From Bacteroidota bacterium (lineage in GTDB: Bacteria > Bacteroidota > Bacteroidia > Cytophagales > Cyclobacteriaceae): a DNA stretch of 64,000 nucleotides. The position numbers and the translations under genes were made by a program. Location of the stretch: assembly GCA_016178785.1 (NCBI GenBank), contig JACOSO010000031.1, forward strand, positions 62,001 to 126,000, in the 5' to 3' direction. Positions 34,714 through 43,091 of this stretch are shown in pieces; the first letter of the stretch is position 1, and every line of letters begins with the position of its first letter. A model generated the notes under the pieces. It had not been told where the DNA came from and searched no databases. It worked only from the letters and a program-made list of their open reading frames with translations.

Positions 34714-35637
34714 GTGAGTTCATTTAGCCTTACCATACTCGGTTCAAGTGGCGCGCTGCCTGCTATAGGCAGGTTTCCTGCTTCGCAATATCTTACCATT
34801 CAAAACAGGCACTTCCTCATCGACTGCGGTGAAGGATCGCAGATGCAAATGGCGAAGTTTCAAGTTTCATTACACAAAATCGATCATATTTTTATCAGTC
34901 ACCTGCATGGCGATCATTATCTGGGGTTGATGCCTCTGCTTTTCTCCATGCACTTGCATAAACGCAGCTCCGATTTGCATCTATACAGTCCACGCGGACT
35001 TGACGAAATTATTACGTTACAATTGAAGCATTCCAAATCAGTCCTGAACTACAAAATCATTTTTCACCCTTTCAATCCTTCAAAAATTCAATTGTTGTTT
35101 GAGGATGATGCACTCACCGTTGAGACGGTTCCTCTCATTCATAAATTAGAATGCGCTGGGTTTCTTTTCAGAGAAAAACTGAAGCCGAGAAGGATCAACA
35201 AAGAAAAACTGTTTGAAGGATTGAAGATTCAACAGATAGCTTCCCTCAAAACAGGCGCAGACATTTTTGACGAACAGGGAAACCTGTTGTACAAAAATGA
35301 AGATTTCACTTTGCCACCGAGGCCATCATTTTCTTATGCTTACTGCTCAGATACCGCTTGGAACGAAGCGATGATCACACAACTAAGAAATGTCGATTTG
35401 CTTTATCATGAGGCTACATTTATGAATGACGATCGAGATAAGGCAGTAGAGACTAAACACAGTACAACGCGCGAAGCAGCGGAAATGGCGAAACGCTCAT
35501 CTGCAAAAAAGCTGATCATAGGCCATTTTTCTGCTCGATACAAAGACCTCAACTTATTACTGAATGAAGCAAAAGGTGTCTTTGAAAACACTGAATTGGC
35601 CATTGAGGGAGTTACTTTCGTATTGAATGAATCCTAA
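34714..35637 (+). CDS. rnz: Ribonuclease Z
   Basis: 307 residues, GTG start. Metallo-beta-lactamase fold with HxHxDH at SHLHGDHYLG near 63-68, FLIDCGEGSQMQM ahead of it, the substrate-arm region about 150-200, then YCSDTAW and LIIGHFSARY. It cuts the 3' trailer from tRNA precursors. The start LTILGSSGALPAIGRFPASQ matches the family N-terminus, which supports the GTG. Confidence 0.95.
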   Translation: MSSFSLTILGSSGALPAIGRFPASQYLTIQNRHFLIDCGEGSQMQMAKFQVSLHKIDHIFISHLHGDHYLGLMPLLFSMHLHKRSSDLHLYSPRGLDEIITLQLKHSKSVLNYKIIFHPFNPSKIQLLFEDDALTVETVPLIHKLECAGFLFREKLKPRRINKEKLFEGLKIQQIASLKTGADIFDEQGNLLYKNEDFTLPPRPSFSYAYCSDTAWNEAMITQLRNVDLLYHEATFMNDDRDKAVETKHSTTREAAEMAKRSSAKKLIIGHFSARYKDLNLLLNEAKGVFENTELAIEGVTFVLNES

Positions 35638-35675
35638 ACCTTTCACTATCTTTGGTCATAGAATAATACGTAAAG

Positions 35676-35852
35676 ATGTCCGCAATTAAGATCCGTAAAA
35701 AAGATTCACGTCATAAAAACTCAAGGAAAACAAAGAGCGTGATCAGAAAAAAAACGAATCGCGCTTTTGAAAAAGCTTGGGAGTTTTGGCAGAAAGCTCA
35801 AATCGACTTGAGTAACTTTAAATTTGATAGAGAAGAGGCCAATGCTCGATAA
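35676..35852 (+). CDS. 58-residue basic protein, probable antitoxin of the following PIN gene
   Basis: ATG 35676 to TAA 35852 gives MSAIKIRKKDSRHKNSRKTK followed by SVIRKKTNRAFEKAWEFWQK and an acidic end DREEANAR. The N-terminal half is strongly basic, the rest an amphipathic helix with three aromatic residues. It overlaps the ATG of the PIN-domain gene (35842) by 11 bases, the layout of an antitoxin-toxin pair. No known antitoxin family is recognised. The call rests on overlap, size and charge; the basic half could bind DNA or RNA and the helix could cap the PIN protein. Confidence 0.66.
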   Translation: MSAIKIRKKDSRHKNSRKTKSVIRKKTNRAFEKAWEFWQKAQIDLSNFKFDREEANAR

Positions 35853-36267
35853 AATTTTTCTTGATTCAAATGTTTGTCTGTACATCCTCGACAAACACAG
35901 TTCGAAATTTTTAGCTGCAAAGACGTTGTTGGAAAATAGACCAACGATAAGTACTCAGGTGATTTTAGAGAATATCAATGTCTGTATAAAGAAATTCAAA
36001 CGTTCTAAAAGTTTTGCTTTGTCGCACGCCAGAAGCTTACAACTCACATGCGAAGTTTCAGCAGTGACAAATCAAACAATAACAAAGGCCTATTTTATTT
36101 TCGAACGATACGGGTATTCCATTTTTGACAGCCTTATACTGGCCACGGCACTGCAAGCAAGTTGTGAAACCCTGTACTCAGAAGATATGCAGCATGGCCA
36201 AATTGTAGAAAACAAGATCACGATTATCAATCCGTTCATCATACCAATCTCAAAGATTGCTCTATGA
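35842..36267 (+). CDS. PIN-domain toxin-like protein (VapC-like)
   Basis: 141 residues from ATG 35842 (an in-frame TTG at 35824 is rejected). PIN acidic positions: KIFLDSNVCLYILD (Asp), TQVILENINVC (Glu), YSIFDSLILATAL (Asp) and LYSEDMQHGQ (Asp). This is a VapC-type predicted endoribonuclease. It follows a 58-residue basic protein with an 11-base overlap. Its stop overlaps the start of the queuosine-precursor transporter gene as ATGA, so the three genes form one unit. Confidence 0.87.
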   Translation: MLDKIFLDSNVCLYILDKHSSKFLAAKTLLENRPTISTQVILENINVCIKKFKRSKSFALSHARSLQLTCEVSAVTNQTITKAYFIFERYGYSIFDSLILATALQASCETLYSEDMQHGQIVENKITIINPFIIPISKIAL

Positions 36268-37040
36268 TCGAGCAAAAGAAGAATAGACTGTTTGTTGTGC
36301 TGGCGGGAATATTTCTCACTAATGCCATCGTTGCAGAACTAATCGGTGTAAAAATTTTTTCCGGGGAAAATTCACTCGGGCTGCAACCGGCCAATCTTCA
36401 TATCCTGGGATTCACAATGGATTTTAACCTGACAGCTGGTGCTGTTATCTGGCCTGTGGTTTTTATCACTTCCGACTTGATCAACGAATATTTTGGCAAA
36501 CCGGGAGTAAAACGAATCAGCTACCTCGCAGCAATTTTTATCGCTTATTCATTCCTTGTGATTTTTATGGCCATGAAACTCCCCCCGGCCCAATGGTGGC
36601 TAGAAGCCAATAACAAAGATGGCTCGGGAAATTTCTTTGACATGGACTTTGCCTTCAATAAAATTTTAGGCCAAGGGCAAAGAATAATTGTAGCATCACT
36701 TGCAGCATTTTTGATCGGTCAATTGATCGATGTTTTTGTCTTTCAAAAATTAAGGAAGTTAACGGGAAGCAAAATGTTATGGTTGAGGGCCACAGGGTCT
36801 ACCCTCGTATCTCAATTCATCGATAGCTTTGTAGTTTTATATCTTGCCTTTACAGGAATCTTCTCCAATCAGCAAATACTCGCCATTGGCATCACCAACT
36901 ATCTTTACAAATTCTCTGTTGCCATACTCCTTACTCCCTTAATTTATTTCGGACATTACATCATTGATGGCTATTTGGGTAAAGCAGATGCGGAAAAGCT
37001 ATCCGAAGAATCTGCTCAGCAAAGCAGTTCATTTTTTTGA
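36264..37040 (+). CDS. Queuosine precursor transporter (YhhQ/VUT family)
   Basis: 258 residues, six or more hydrophobic helices. Family features: LAGIFLTNAIVAELIGVKIF at the start, PVVFITSDLINEYFGKPG, FLIGQLIDVFVFQKLRKLTG, and LRATGSTLVSQFIDSFVVLY. It should import preQ0/preQ1 or queuine for tRNA modification. The start overlaps the PIN-toxin stop by four bases; the end overlaps the convergent SpoU-family gene by 12 bases. Confidence 0.92.
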   Translation: MIEQKKNRLFVVLAGIFLTNAIVAELIGVKIFSGENSLGLQPANLHILGFTMDFNLTAGAVIWPVVFITSDLINEYFGKPGVKRISYLAAIFIAYSFLVIFMAMKLPPAQWWLEANNKDGSGNFFDMDFAFNKILGQGQRIIVASLAAFLIGQLIDVFVFQKLRKLTGSKMLWLRATGSTLVSQFIDSFVVLYLAFTGIFSNQQILAIGITNYLYKFSVAILLTPLIYFGHYIIDGYLGKADAEKLSEESAQQSSSFF

Positions 37041-37772
37041 TCTGAAGACGTTGTCGAGAACAATTCCTGTCGCGATAGCTGCATTGAGTGATTCAGCTCC
37101 TCCAATTTTTGGAATCGTGATTCGATGATTCACCAACCTGCTTACCTTTTCTGATATTCCGTTTGACTCATTGCCGATTACAATCAATCCACTCTTTCCG
37201 AAATCGATTTGATGAACATCTTCTCCGTTCATGAAAGTGCCATAAACGGGAAGCGAATTCCTTGAGAAGAAATCACCAAGGTCGGTGTAGAAAACATTCA
37301 CCCTGCAGAAAGAGCCCATAGTGGCACTTATCGTTTTAGGGTTATAAAGGTCCGCAGTCTCTTCTGAGGCAATGATCTGTTTTATCCCGTACCAATCGGC
37401 CGTTCGGATAATTGTGCCCACATTGCCTGGATCACTCAGGTCATCCAACACCAAACAGAATTCGTCTTTGATGTTTGGCAACTCATTAGGCTTTATTTTA
37501 GCTACAGCTACCGCAGCATCATTTGTTTGAAAAGAACCTAGTTGCTCCAGCTCTTTTTCGCTGGCGTCAACTACCTCAATATTTCTTCCTTGAAAACGTT
37601 TTTCATTCAAGTAAAGAAAATTTTTGGAGCCGGCTAACCATATCACGTCAAAGTCGGAGCTCAAAAGTTCTGACACACTTTTTGCTCCTTCTACCACAAA
37701 AGATTGCTCCTGTTTTCGGTATTTCTTTACTTGCAGGGATTTGATGAATTTTATTTTGGCTTTGGATACCAT
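37029..37772 (-). CDS. SpoU/TrmH-family RNA 2'-O-methyltransferase
   Basis: 247 residues. N-terminal substrate-binding domain (KSLQVKKYRKQEQSFVVEGA), then the SPOUT knot: LVLDDLSDPGNVGTIIRTAD, VIGNESNGISEKV and IPKIGGAESLNAAIATGIV. These are the three SpoU motifs. The target (a tRNA or rRNA ribose) is not predicted from the sequence. It is divergent from tamL with overlapping 5' ends, an arrangement often met in Bacteroidota. Confidence 0.92.
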   Translation of the reverse strand: MVSKAKIKFIKSLQVKKYRKQEQSFVVEGAKSVSELLSSDFDVIWLAGSKNFLYLNEKRFQGRNIEVVDASEKELEQLGSFQTNDAAVAVAKIKPNELPNIKDEFCLVLDDLSDPGNVGTIIRTADWYGIKQIIASEETADLYNPKTISATMGSFCRVNVFYTDLGDFFSRNSLPVYGTFMNGEDVHQIDFGKSGLIVIGNESNGISEKVSRLVNHRITIPKIGGAESLNAAIATGIVLDNVFRSKK

Positions 37773-40200
37773 CTCTCAATCATTTATAAAACGAGCCTCG
37801 TCATGTTGTCTCCTTGTGATCGTCACTGCTATGATGAGCAGTTGCATCGGCACAAAACACCTTCAAGAAAATGAAAAGTTATTGTACCACCAAAACATCA
37901 AGCATTCAAAGGGGTTAAATAGCGAGGGCCTGCGTGATCTTTATGTGCAAAAAGTGAACAGTCGAATACGCCCAACTTCCATAAGTGTTCCTGTCGGGAT
38001 GTATTACTTGGGGAAAAAGAGGTTCAACAAAGAGAAGTTCGTAGCGCGAAAAACAAAAGTGGAAGCAAAGTTTGATCGCAAGATTGCAGCTACAAAAAAC
38101 CAGAAGAAAATTGCCAATCTGCAGTACCGGAAACAAAATGCAGTTGATGCCTTGAATAAAAAGATCGACAACGGCAATATGTTCATGCAATGGGGTGAGC
38201 CCATAACCGTGTTTGACACGGCTGCCATGTATCAAAGCCAGGTTAAAATCGAGACCTCACTTTTCAACAAAGGGTATTTTCGCGCCAGTGTAAAATCTGA
38301 TTTTATCGAATTGAAGAAAAAGCGGATTGGGGTCAATTACATAATTGCGCCCGGACCATCATTTACTTACGATACTATTTTTTACAACATTCCAGACCCC
38401 AATGTGCTAAGGCTTGTTTCAAAAAACAGGCAAGCGAGTCTATTGAAAAAAGGTGATCAATACAGTCAGGATAAGCTAAGCAAAGAACGCGACCGCATTG
38501 ACCAACTGCTCAAAGATCATGGCTATTATGATTTTAGTAAACAGTTTGTTGATTTTGCCGTAGATACCACAGGCGGAGAAAACAAAATTAAGCTTCAGCT
38601 CGAGATTCTGAACCCCTCCAAACGCGGCTACCACAAGCAATTCAAAATCGATTCGGTGACATTTACTACAGATGCGGCCGTAACCGGAAATGAAAATAAA
38701 AAGCGAAGCAGTTCTGTCTTTCATAACATCACGTTCAATTCATACGAGGTTCTGTACAGTAAAAAAATACTCGCTCAGCGTGTGTTTTTTTCAAAAGATA
38801 GCTTGTACAGCCGCACCAATACTTTCAATACACAACGGCAATTGGCCAACCTGGATAATTTCAAATTCGTAAACCTTAACTACGACACGAGCGGAGGAAG
38901 GTTCGTTGCAAATTTATTCACCAGCCCTCTTGACCGCTATACATGGAACAACGAAGCAGGGATGACGGTAACACAAGGTTTCCCTGGCCCGTACATCAGT
39001 ACCAATTTCAAAAAGAGGAATGTTTTTGGCGGGCTTGAGATTTTAGAGCTAAATGGCCGCTTTGGTTTTGAGGGCGTTGCGGCTGTGACTTCCGAAGGGG
39101 GTTTCTACAAAAGCACAGAAGCAGCAGGCAATGCTTCGATTACTTTTCCGCAATTTTTGTTTCCGTTCAGAAGCGCGGCTGCATTTCGATATGGAAGAAA
39201 TAATCCGCGCACAAAAATTTTAGCCGGCTATACGTACACCGACAGACCAGAATATCAACGCTCCATAACTACGCTTTCAGCAACTTACACCTGGGATTTA
39301 CAAAGGCGATTGCAATTTTCGTTTAGCCCAGCCACTTTGAATGTTATTAATTCAACCGAAAGTCGTGGCTTTGATTCGCTGCTGAATGATTTAAAATTAA
39401 AAGGCAATAATCTGATCAATGCATTTAAACCATCTTACGTCAGCAGCATGATCTTTTCATTGACATGGAACAACAACTATGGGGTAGCTCAGAAAAGTTC
39501 TACATTCATCAGAACTACTTTGGAAAGCGGTGGAACACTGTTGAATTTATATTCACCAAAATTTATTCAAGATCAAGGCCTCGAGCCTTACAAATATTTT
39601 CGGATCAGTTTTGACATCAGGAAAAATGTTGTCATCGACAAAACGAGAGCATTGGCTTATCGATTCAACACAGGCTTTGGCTATGCCTATAGCTCTAATC
39701 AGGTATTGCCGTACGAAAAAAACTTTTTTGTTGGAGGAAGCAACAGTGTGCGTGCGTGGCGACCTCGAAGATTGGGACTTGGTTCTGATCCGCCACCAAT
39801 AAATGCAGACCCTTCATCTAGTGGTTACTTTAATTATCGTTTTGAAAGACCAGGGCAATTGTTGATCGAGGGTAGTGTTGAGTGGCGACAAAAACTAGTT
39901 GGCTTTTTGAACTATGCTTTGTTCATTGATGCCGGAAACGTATGGGCATTGCAGACTAGTTCAAATGATGCATCAAACTTCAGATGGAATAAATTCTATA
40001 ATGAGTTTGGTGTTGGTACTGGTTTTGGTCTACGCTTTGATTTTACTTTCCTTATTCTCCGATTTGATGTCGGCATTAAAGCCTGGGACCCCGGCCGACC
40101 CGTGGGCAGCAGATTTGTTTTACCAAACGTGAGTTTCAAAAAGCCTTACGCTTATCACGAGCCTGTCATTTATAATATTGGAATTGGGTATCCATTCTAA
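37744..40200 (+). CDS. tamL: BamA/TamA-family outer-membrane lipoprotein (TamL)
   Basis: About 818 residues if it starts at ATG 37744. The signal CCLLVIVTAMMSSC ends in a lipobox, giving a lipidated Cys, which sets TamL apart from BamA. POTRA-like regions cover about 50-330, for example RPTSISVPVGMYYLG and GYYDFSKQFVDFAVD. The C-terminal 400 residues are a Bac_surface_Ag barrel with the conserved FVGGSNSVRAWRPRRLG and an aromatic last residue (IGIGYPF). It likely inserts or exports outer-membrane proteins with TamB; tamB is not nearby. The true start is unsure: upstream TTG codons exist and the 5' end overlaps the SpoU gene by 29 bases. Confidence 0.85.
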   Translation: MNFILALDTISQSFIKRASSCCLLVIVTAMMSSCIGTKHLQENEKLLYHQNIKHSKGLNSEGLRDLYVQKVNSRIRPTSISVPVGMYYLGKKRFNKEKFVARKTKVEAKFDRKIAATKNQKKIANLQYRKQNAVDALNKKIDNGNMFMQWGEPITVFDTAAMYQSQVKIETSLFNKGYFRASVKSDFIELKKKRIGVNYIIAPGPSFTYDTIFYNIPDPNVLRLVSKNRQASLLKKGDQYSQDKLSKERDRIDQLLKDHGYYDFSKQFVDFAVDTTGGENKIKLQLEILNPSKRGYHKQFKIDSVTFTTDAAVTGNENKKRSSSVFHNITFNSYEVLYSKKILAQRVFFSKDSLYSRTNTFNTQRQLANLDNFKFVNLNYDTSGGRFVANLFTSPLDRYTWNNEAGMTVTQGFPGPYISTNFKKRNVFGGLEILELNGRFGFEGVAAVTSEGGFYKSTEAAGNASITFPQFLFPFRSAAAFRYGRNNPRTKILAGYTYTDRPEYQRSITTLSATYTWDLQRRLQFSFSPATLNVINSTESRGFDSLLNDLKLKGNNLINAFKPSYVSSMIFSLTWNNNYGVAQKSSTFIRTTLESGGTLLNLYSPKFIQDQGLEPYKYFRISFDIRKNVVIDKTRALAYRFNTGFGYAYSSNQVLPYEKNFFVGGSNSVRAWRPRRLGLGSDPPPINADPSSSGYFNYRFERPGQLLIEGSVEWRQKLVGFLNYALFIDAGNVWALQTSSNDASNFRWNKFYNEFGVGTGFGLRFDFTFLILRFDVGIKAWDPGRPVGSRFVLPNVSFKKPYAYHEPVIYNIGIGYPF

Positions 40201-40241
40201 AAAAAGAAGTCAGGAGTTAGAAATCAGAAGAAATTATGGTT

Positions 40242-42323
40242 TCAATAACTCAAAAGTTTCTCCAATTCGGTTGCCACCTTTTCAGCATTTGGCAGCATCA
40301 TTTTTTCCAAATCAACATTGAGTGGAACAGCCGGCAAATTAGTCGCACCAAAAATCCAGACGGGGGCATCAAGGTGTTTGAAACACTCTTTAGAAATTCT
40401 TCCCGCCAATGATTCCGCAAATGAATTGAGAAGGGGCTCTTCGGTAAGAACAAATGCACGGTTATGTTTTTCAACAGATGCTTTCACTGTTTCCCAATCG
40501 AGTGGGTTGAGTGTTCGCAGATCCATGATTTCCACTTGGCCTTTGAATTTCTTTGAAGCTTCCTTTGCCCAATAAACCCCCATTCCATAGGTAATTATTG
40601 TTGCACTCTTTCCGTCTATAATTTTCTCGTCTTCAGCATCCTGAACAATATTCACTTTGCCTAGCGGGATAATATAATCTTCATCGGGTTCAATTGCTTT
40701 TGCATCGAGCGTGCCTGGTACTTTGCTCCAATACAAACCTTTGTGCTCGAGCAGCACCACTGGATTGGGATCATAAAAAGAGGCTTTTAGCAAGCCTTTC
40801 ATGTCTGCCGCGTTGGAGGGATACACTACTTTTATTCCGCGAATCGTGAGTAGTGTCGATTCAATGCTCCCCGAATGATAAGGGCCACCTCCACCATACG
40901 CACCAATAGGAACCCGGATCAATGCCTGAACCGGAAATTTTCCCTTAGATAAATAACAGCTCTTCGAAAGCTCTTCAACCAACTGATTGATTGCCGGCCA
41001 GATGTAATCAGCGAACTGAATTTCGACAATGGGCTTTACCCCCACCGCGCTCATCCCTGCTGTAGAACCAACAATGTATGCTTCCTGAATTGGCGTGTTG
41101 AACACACGGGCTTCACCATATTTTTGAGCAAGTGTTGCTGCCTCGCGAAAAACCCCGCCCAATCTTCCGCCAACATCCTGCCCGTAAAACATTGCCTCCG
41201 GATGCTTCCGAAGAATTTCATCCACCGCATGAAGTGCTGCATCAACCATAACCACTTTCTCACCTTTGGCTGGCGATCGATTTCCTTTCTCCAGGGTAAT
41301 TTCTGTTGAAGCAAATTCATGCGAATCAAAATCATTGACATCAGGGTCGGGCGATTTGACCGCCTTGTTATAATCAGCCAGCACTTTCTTTTCCGCCTCA
41401 GCCTTGAGCTCATCCAGTTTTTTTTGACTTACCTCCTGCTGAATCAAATAGTTTTCGAGTTTAACAATTGGATCATCTTTAAGGTGAACAGAAAGATCAT
41501 CGCCACGATACCATTCTTTTCGTACTCCAGATGTGTGATGCCCGAGCAACGGACATCGTGCATGAACCAACATAGGCGCTCGTTCCGCACGTACAAAATC
41601 AAAAGCGTTTTTCATTCCATTATAGCTGTCAATGAAATCCGATCCGTTTACACGCATTCGCTGTAAACCTTTAAAGCCATCGGCATATTCAAATGCATCC
41701 ATGGTGCGCATCTCATCACCGGTTGCCGAGATTCCCCAGCCGTTGTCTTGCACTAAATAAATGATCGGCAATTTTTTCAGTACCGCCATTTGAAATGCCT
41801 CGGCTACTTCACCTTCCGTAACTGAACCATCACCAAGCGAACAAAGAACAACTGATTTTTCTTTCAACAATCCCTGCGACTCCAAATAGGAAATTCCATG
41901 GGCCATACCTGTGGCGGGAATGGCCTGCATTCCGGTAGCAGAACTTTGATGAGGGATTGTTGGAAAGCCTTTTCGCCTTAGAGAAGGATGACCATAGTAA
42001 CTTCTTCCACCAGAAAAAGGATCATCGCGCTTCGCCATCAATTGCAACATCAATTCAAAAGGCTCAAGACCGATGCCAAGCAAAATCGATTCATCGCGAT
42101 AATATGGGGACGCATAATCGATCGCTTTTAATTGAAAGGACGTAGCTAACTGAATGGCTTCATGCCCGCGCGAAGTGCTGTGTACATATTTACTGCATAC
42201 TTCCCTGTTTTCATCATAAAGTTCTGCCATGCGCTTAGAAGTACACATCAGCCGATAGGCTTTCAGGCAAACCTCAAGAAAATCTTTGTTAATTTCTGTG
42301 GCCTTTTTTAAAACTGTATTCAT
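40242..42323 (-). CDS. 2-oxoacid (branched-chain type) dehydrogenase E1, fused alpha and beta subunits
   Basis: 693 residues. Residues 1-340 are the alpha subunit with the thiamine diphosphate motif CSLGDGSVTEGEVAEAFQMA and LVQDNGWGIS; residues 360-693 are the beta subunit with VGSTAGMSAVGVKPIVEIQF and RVPIGAYGGGGPYHS. It decarboxylates a 2-oxoacid and passes the acyl group to an E2 lipoyl protein. Natural alpha-beta fusions are frequent in Bacteroidota. A separate pyruvate-type E1 beta gene at 58.3 kb suggests the two serve different substrates. Confidence 0.93.
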   Translation of the reverse strand: MNTVLKKATEINKDFLEVCLKAYRLMCTSKRMAELYDENREVCSKYVHSTSRGHEAIQLATSFQLKAIDYASPYYRDESILLGIGLEPFELMLQLMAKRDDPFSGGRSYYGHPSLRRKGFPTIPHQSSATGMQAIPATGMAHGISYLESQGLLKEKSVVLCSLGDGSVTEGEVAEAFQMAVLKKLPIIYLVQDNGWGISATGDEMRTMDAFEYADGFKGLQRMRVNGSDFIDSYNGMKNAFDFVRAERAPMLVHARCPLLGHHTSGVRKEWYRGDDLSVHLKDDPIVKLENYLIQQEVSQKKLDELKAEAEKKVLADYNKAVKSPDPDVNDFDSHEFASTEITLEKGNRSPAKGEKVVMVDAALHAVDEILRKHPEAMFYGQDVGGRLGGVFREAATLAQKYGEARVFNTPIQEAYIVGSTAGMSAVGVKPIVEIQFADYIWPAINQLVEELSKSCYLSKGKFPVQALIRVPIGAYGGGGPYHSGSIESTLLTIRGIKVVYPSNAADMKGLLKASFYDPNPVVLLEHKGLYWSKVPGTLDAKAIEPDEDYIIPLGKVNIVQDAEDEKIIDGKSATIITYGMGVYWAKEASKKFKGQVEIMDLRTLNPLDWETVKASVEKHNRAFVLTEEPLLNSFAESLAGRISKECFKHLDAPVWIFGATNLPAVPLNVDLEKMMLPNAEKVATELEKLLSY

Positions 42324-42339
42324 GAAATAGAATGAGCTT

Positions 42340-42347
42340 CAAAGATA
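42340..42347 (-). promoter_or_regulatory. -7 box upstream of the fused E1 gene
   Basis: TATCTTTG on the minus strand, an exact TAnnTTTG match, 16 bases before the ATG. A TTTC-rich stretch about 19-20 bases upstream could be the -33 element. Confidence 0.45.
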
Positions 42348-42411
42348 TTAATTGCATGAACCAGAAAGAAATAAGACTGAATTTATTCGGCTCAGCCGCG
42401 GACAAGGAGAA

Positions 42412-42996
42412 TTATTTATTCAATAATCTCTTCACATATTTTCCGATGATATCGAACTCCAGATTTACGTTATCACCAACCTTTAGATTTCGAAACCCTG
42501 TATTCTCGAAAGTGTATGGAATAATGGCTACAGAAAACTCTCCGTCTTTTGAATTGAAGCAAGTAAGGCTAACACCATTAACACTGATTGATCCTTTCTC
42601 CACAGTTACATTTCCTGCAGACGAATCATAGGCAAAAGTAAAAAGCCAACTTCCATTTTGATCTTCCATGGTTTTCACTTTTCCGACCTGATCAACATGA
42701 CCTTGTACAATGTGACCATCAAATCGACCATTGGCAATCATGCATCTTTCAATGTTAATTTTATCACCTTCGCTCAGTGAATCAAGATTTGATTTCTGCA
42801 GTGTCTCTTGAATTGCCACAACCCAATGAAAGCCATCGCCAACCCAAACCACTGTAAGGCAGACACCATCGTGTGAAACACTTTGATCAACTTTTAATTC
42901 GTTGCTGATTAAAGAAGCAATTTTGAAATGTTTGTTGGTTCCCTCATTCTTGATCGCTACCACCTCGCCTACCGTTTCGATTATTCCCGTAAACAT
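42412..42996 (-). CDS. ribE: Riboflavin synthase alpha subunit
   Basis: 194 residues, two lumazine-binding repeats. Repeat one opens MFTGIIETVGEVVAI and contains SVSHDGVCLTV; repeat two has FDGHIVQGHVDQVGKV, GSISVNGVSLT and VAIIPYTFENT. It dismutates two lumazines to riboflavin. It is the only riboflavin gene in the window and stands between the E1 gene and a histidine kinase, each on the same strand with separating gaps. Confidence 0.96.
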   Translation of the reverse strand: MFTGIIETVGEVVAIKNEGTNKHFKIASLISNELKVDQSVSHDGVCLTVVWVGDGFHWVVAIQETLQKSNLDSLSEGDKINIERCMIANGRFDGHIVQGHVDQVGKVKTMEDQNGSWLFTFAYDSSAGNVTVEKGSISVNGVSLTCFNSKDGEFSVAIIPYTFENTGFRNLKVGDNVNLEFDIIGKYVKRLLNK

Positions 42997-43036
42997 GCCA
43001 CTAAAATTTATGGTAAGTTGCGATGAACTTTAAGAA

Positions 43037-43065
43037 TAAAAAAATGGCTCGAATCAATCGGGCCA
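43037..43065 (-). terminator. Probable terminator after the PAS histidine kinase gene
   Basis: On the minus strand TGGCCCGA and TCGAGCCA pair with one mismatch around a five-base loop, followed by a run of seven T. Confidence 0.6.
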
Positions 43066-43091
43066 CTTCAAGATTTATAAGATCAAAAAAA

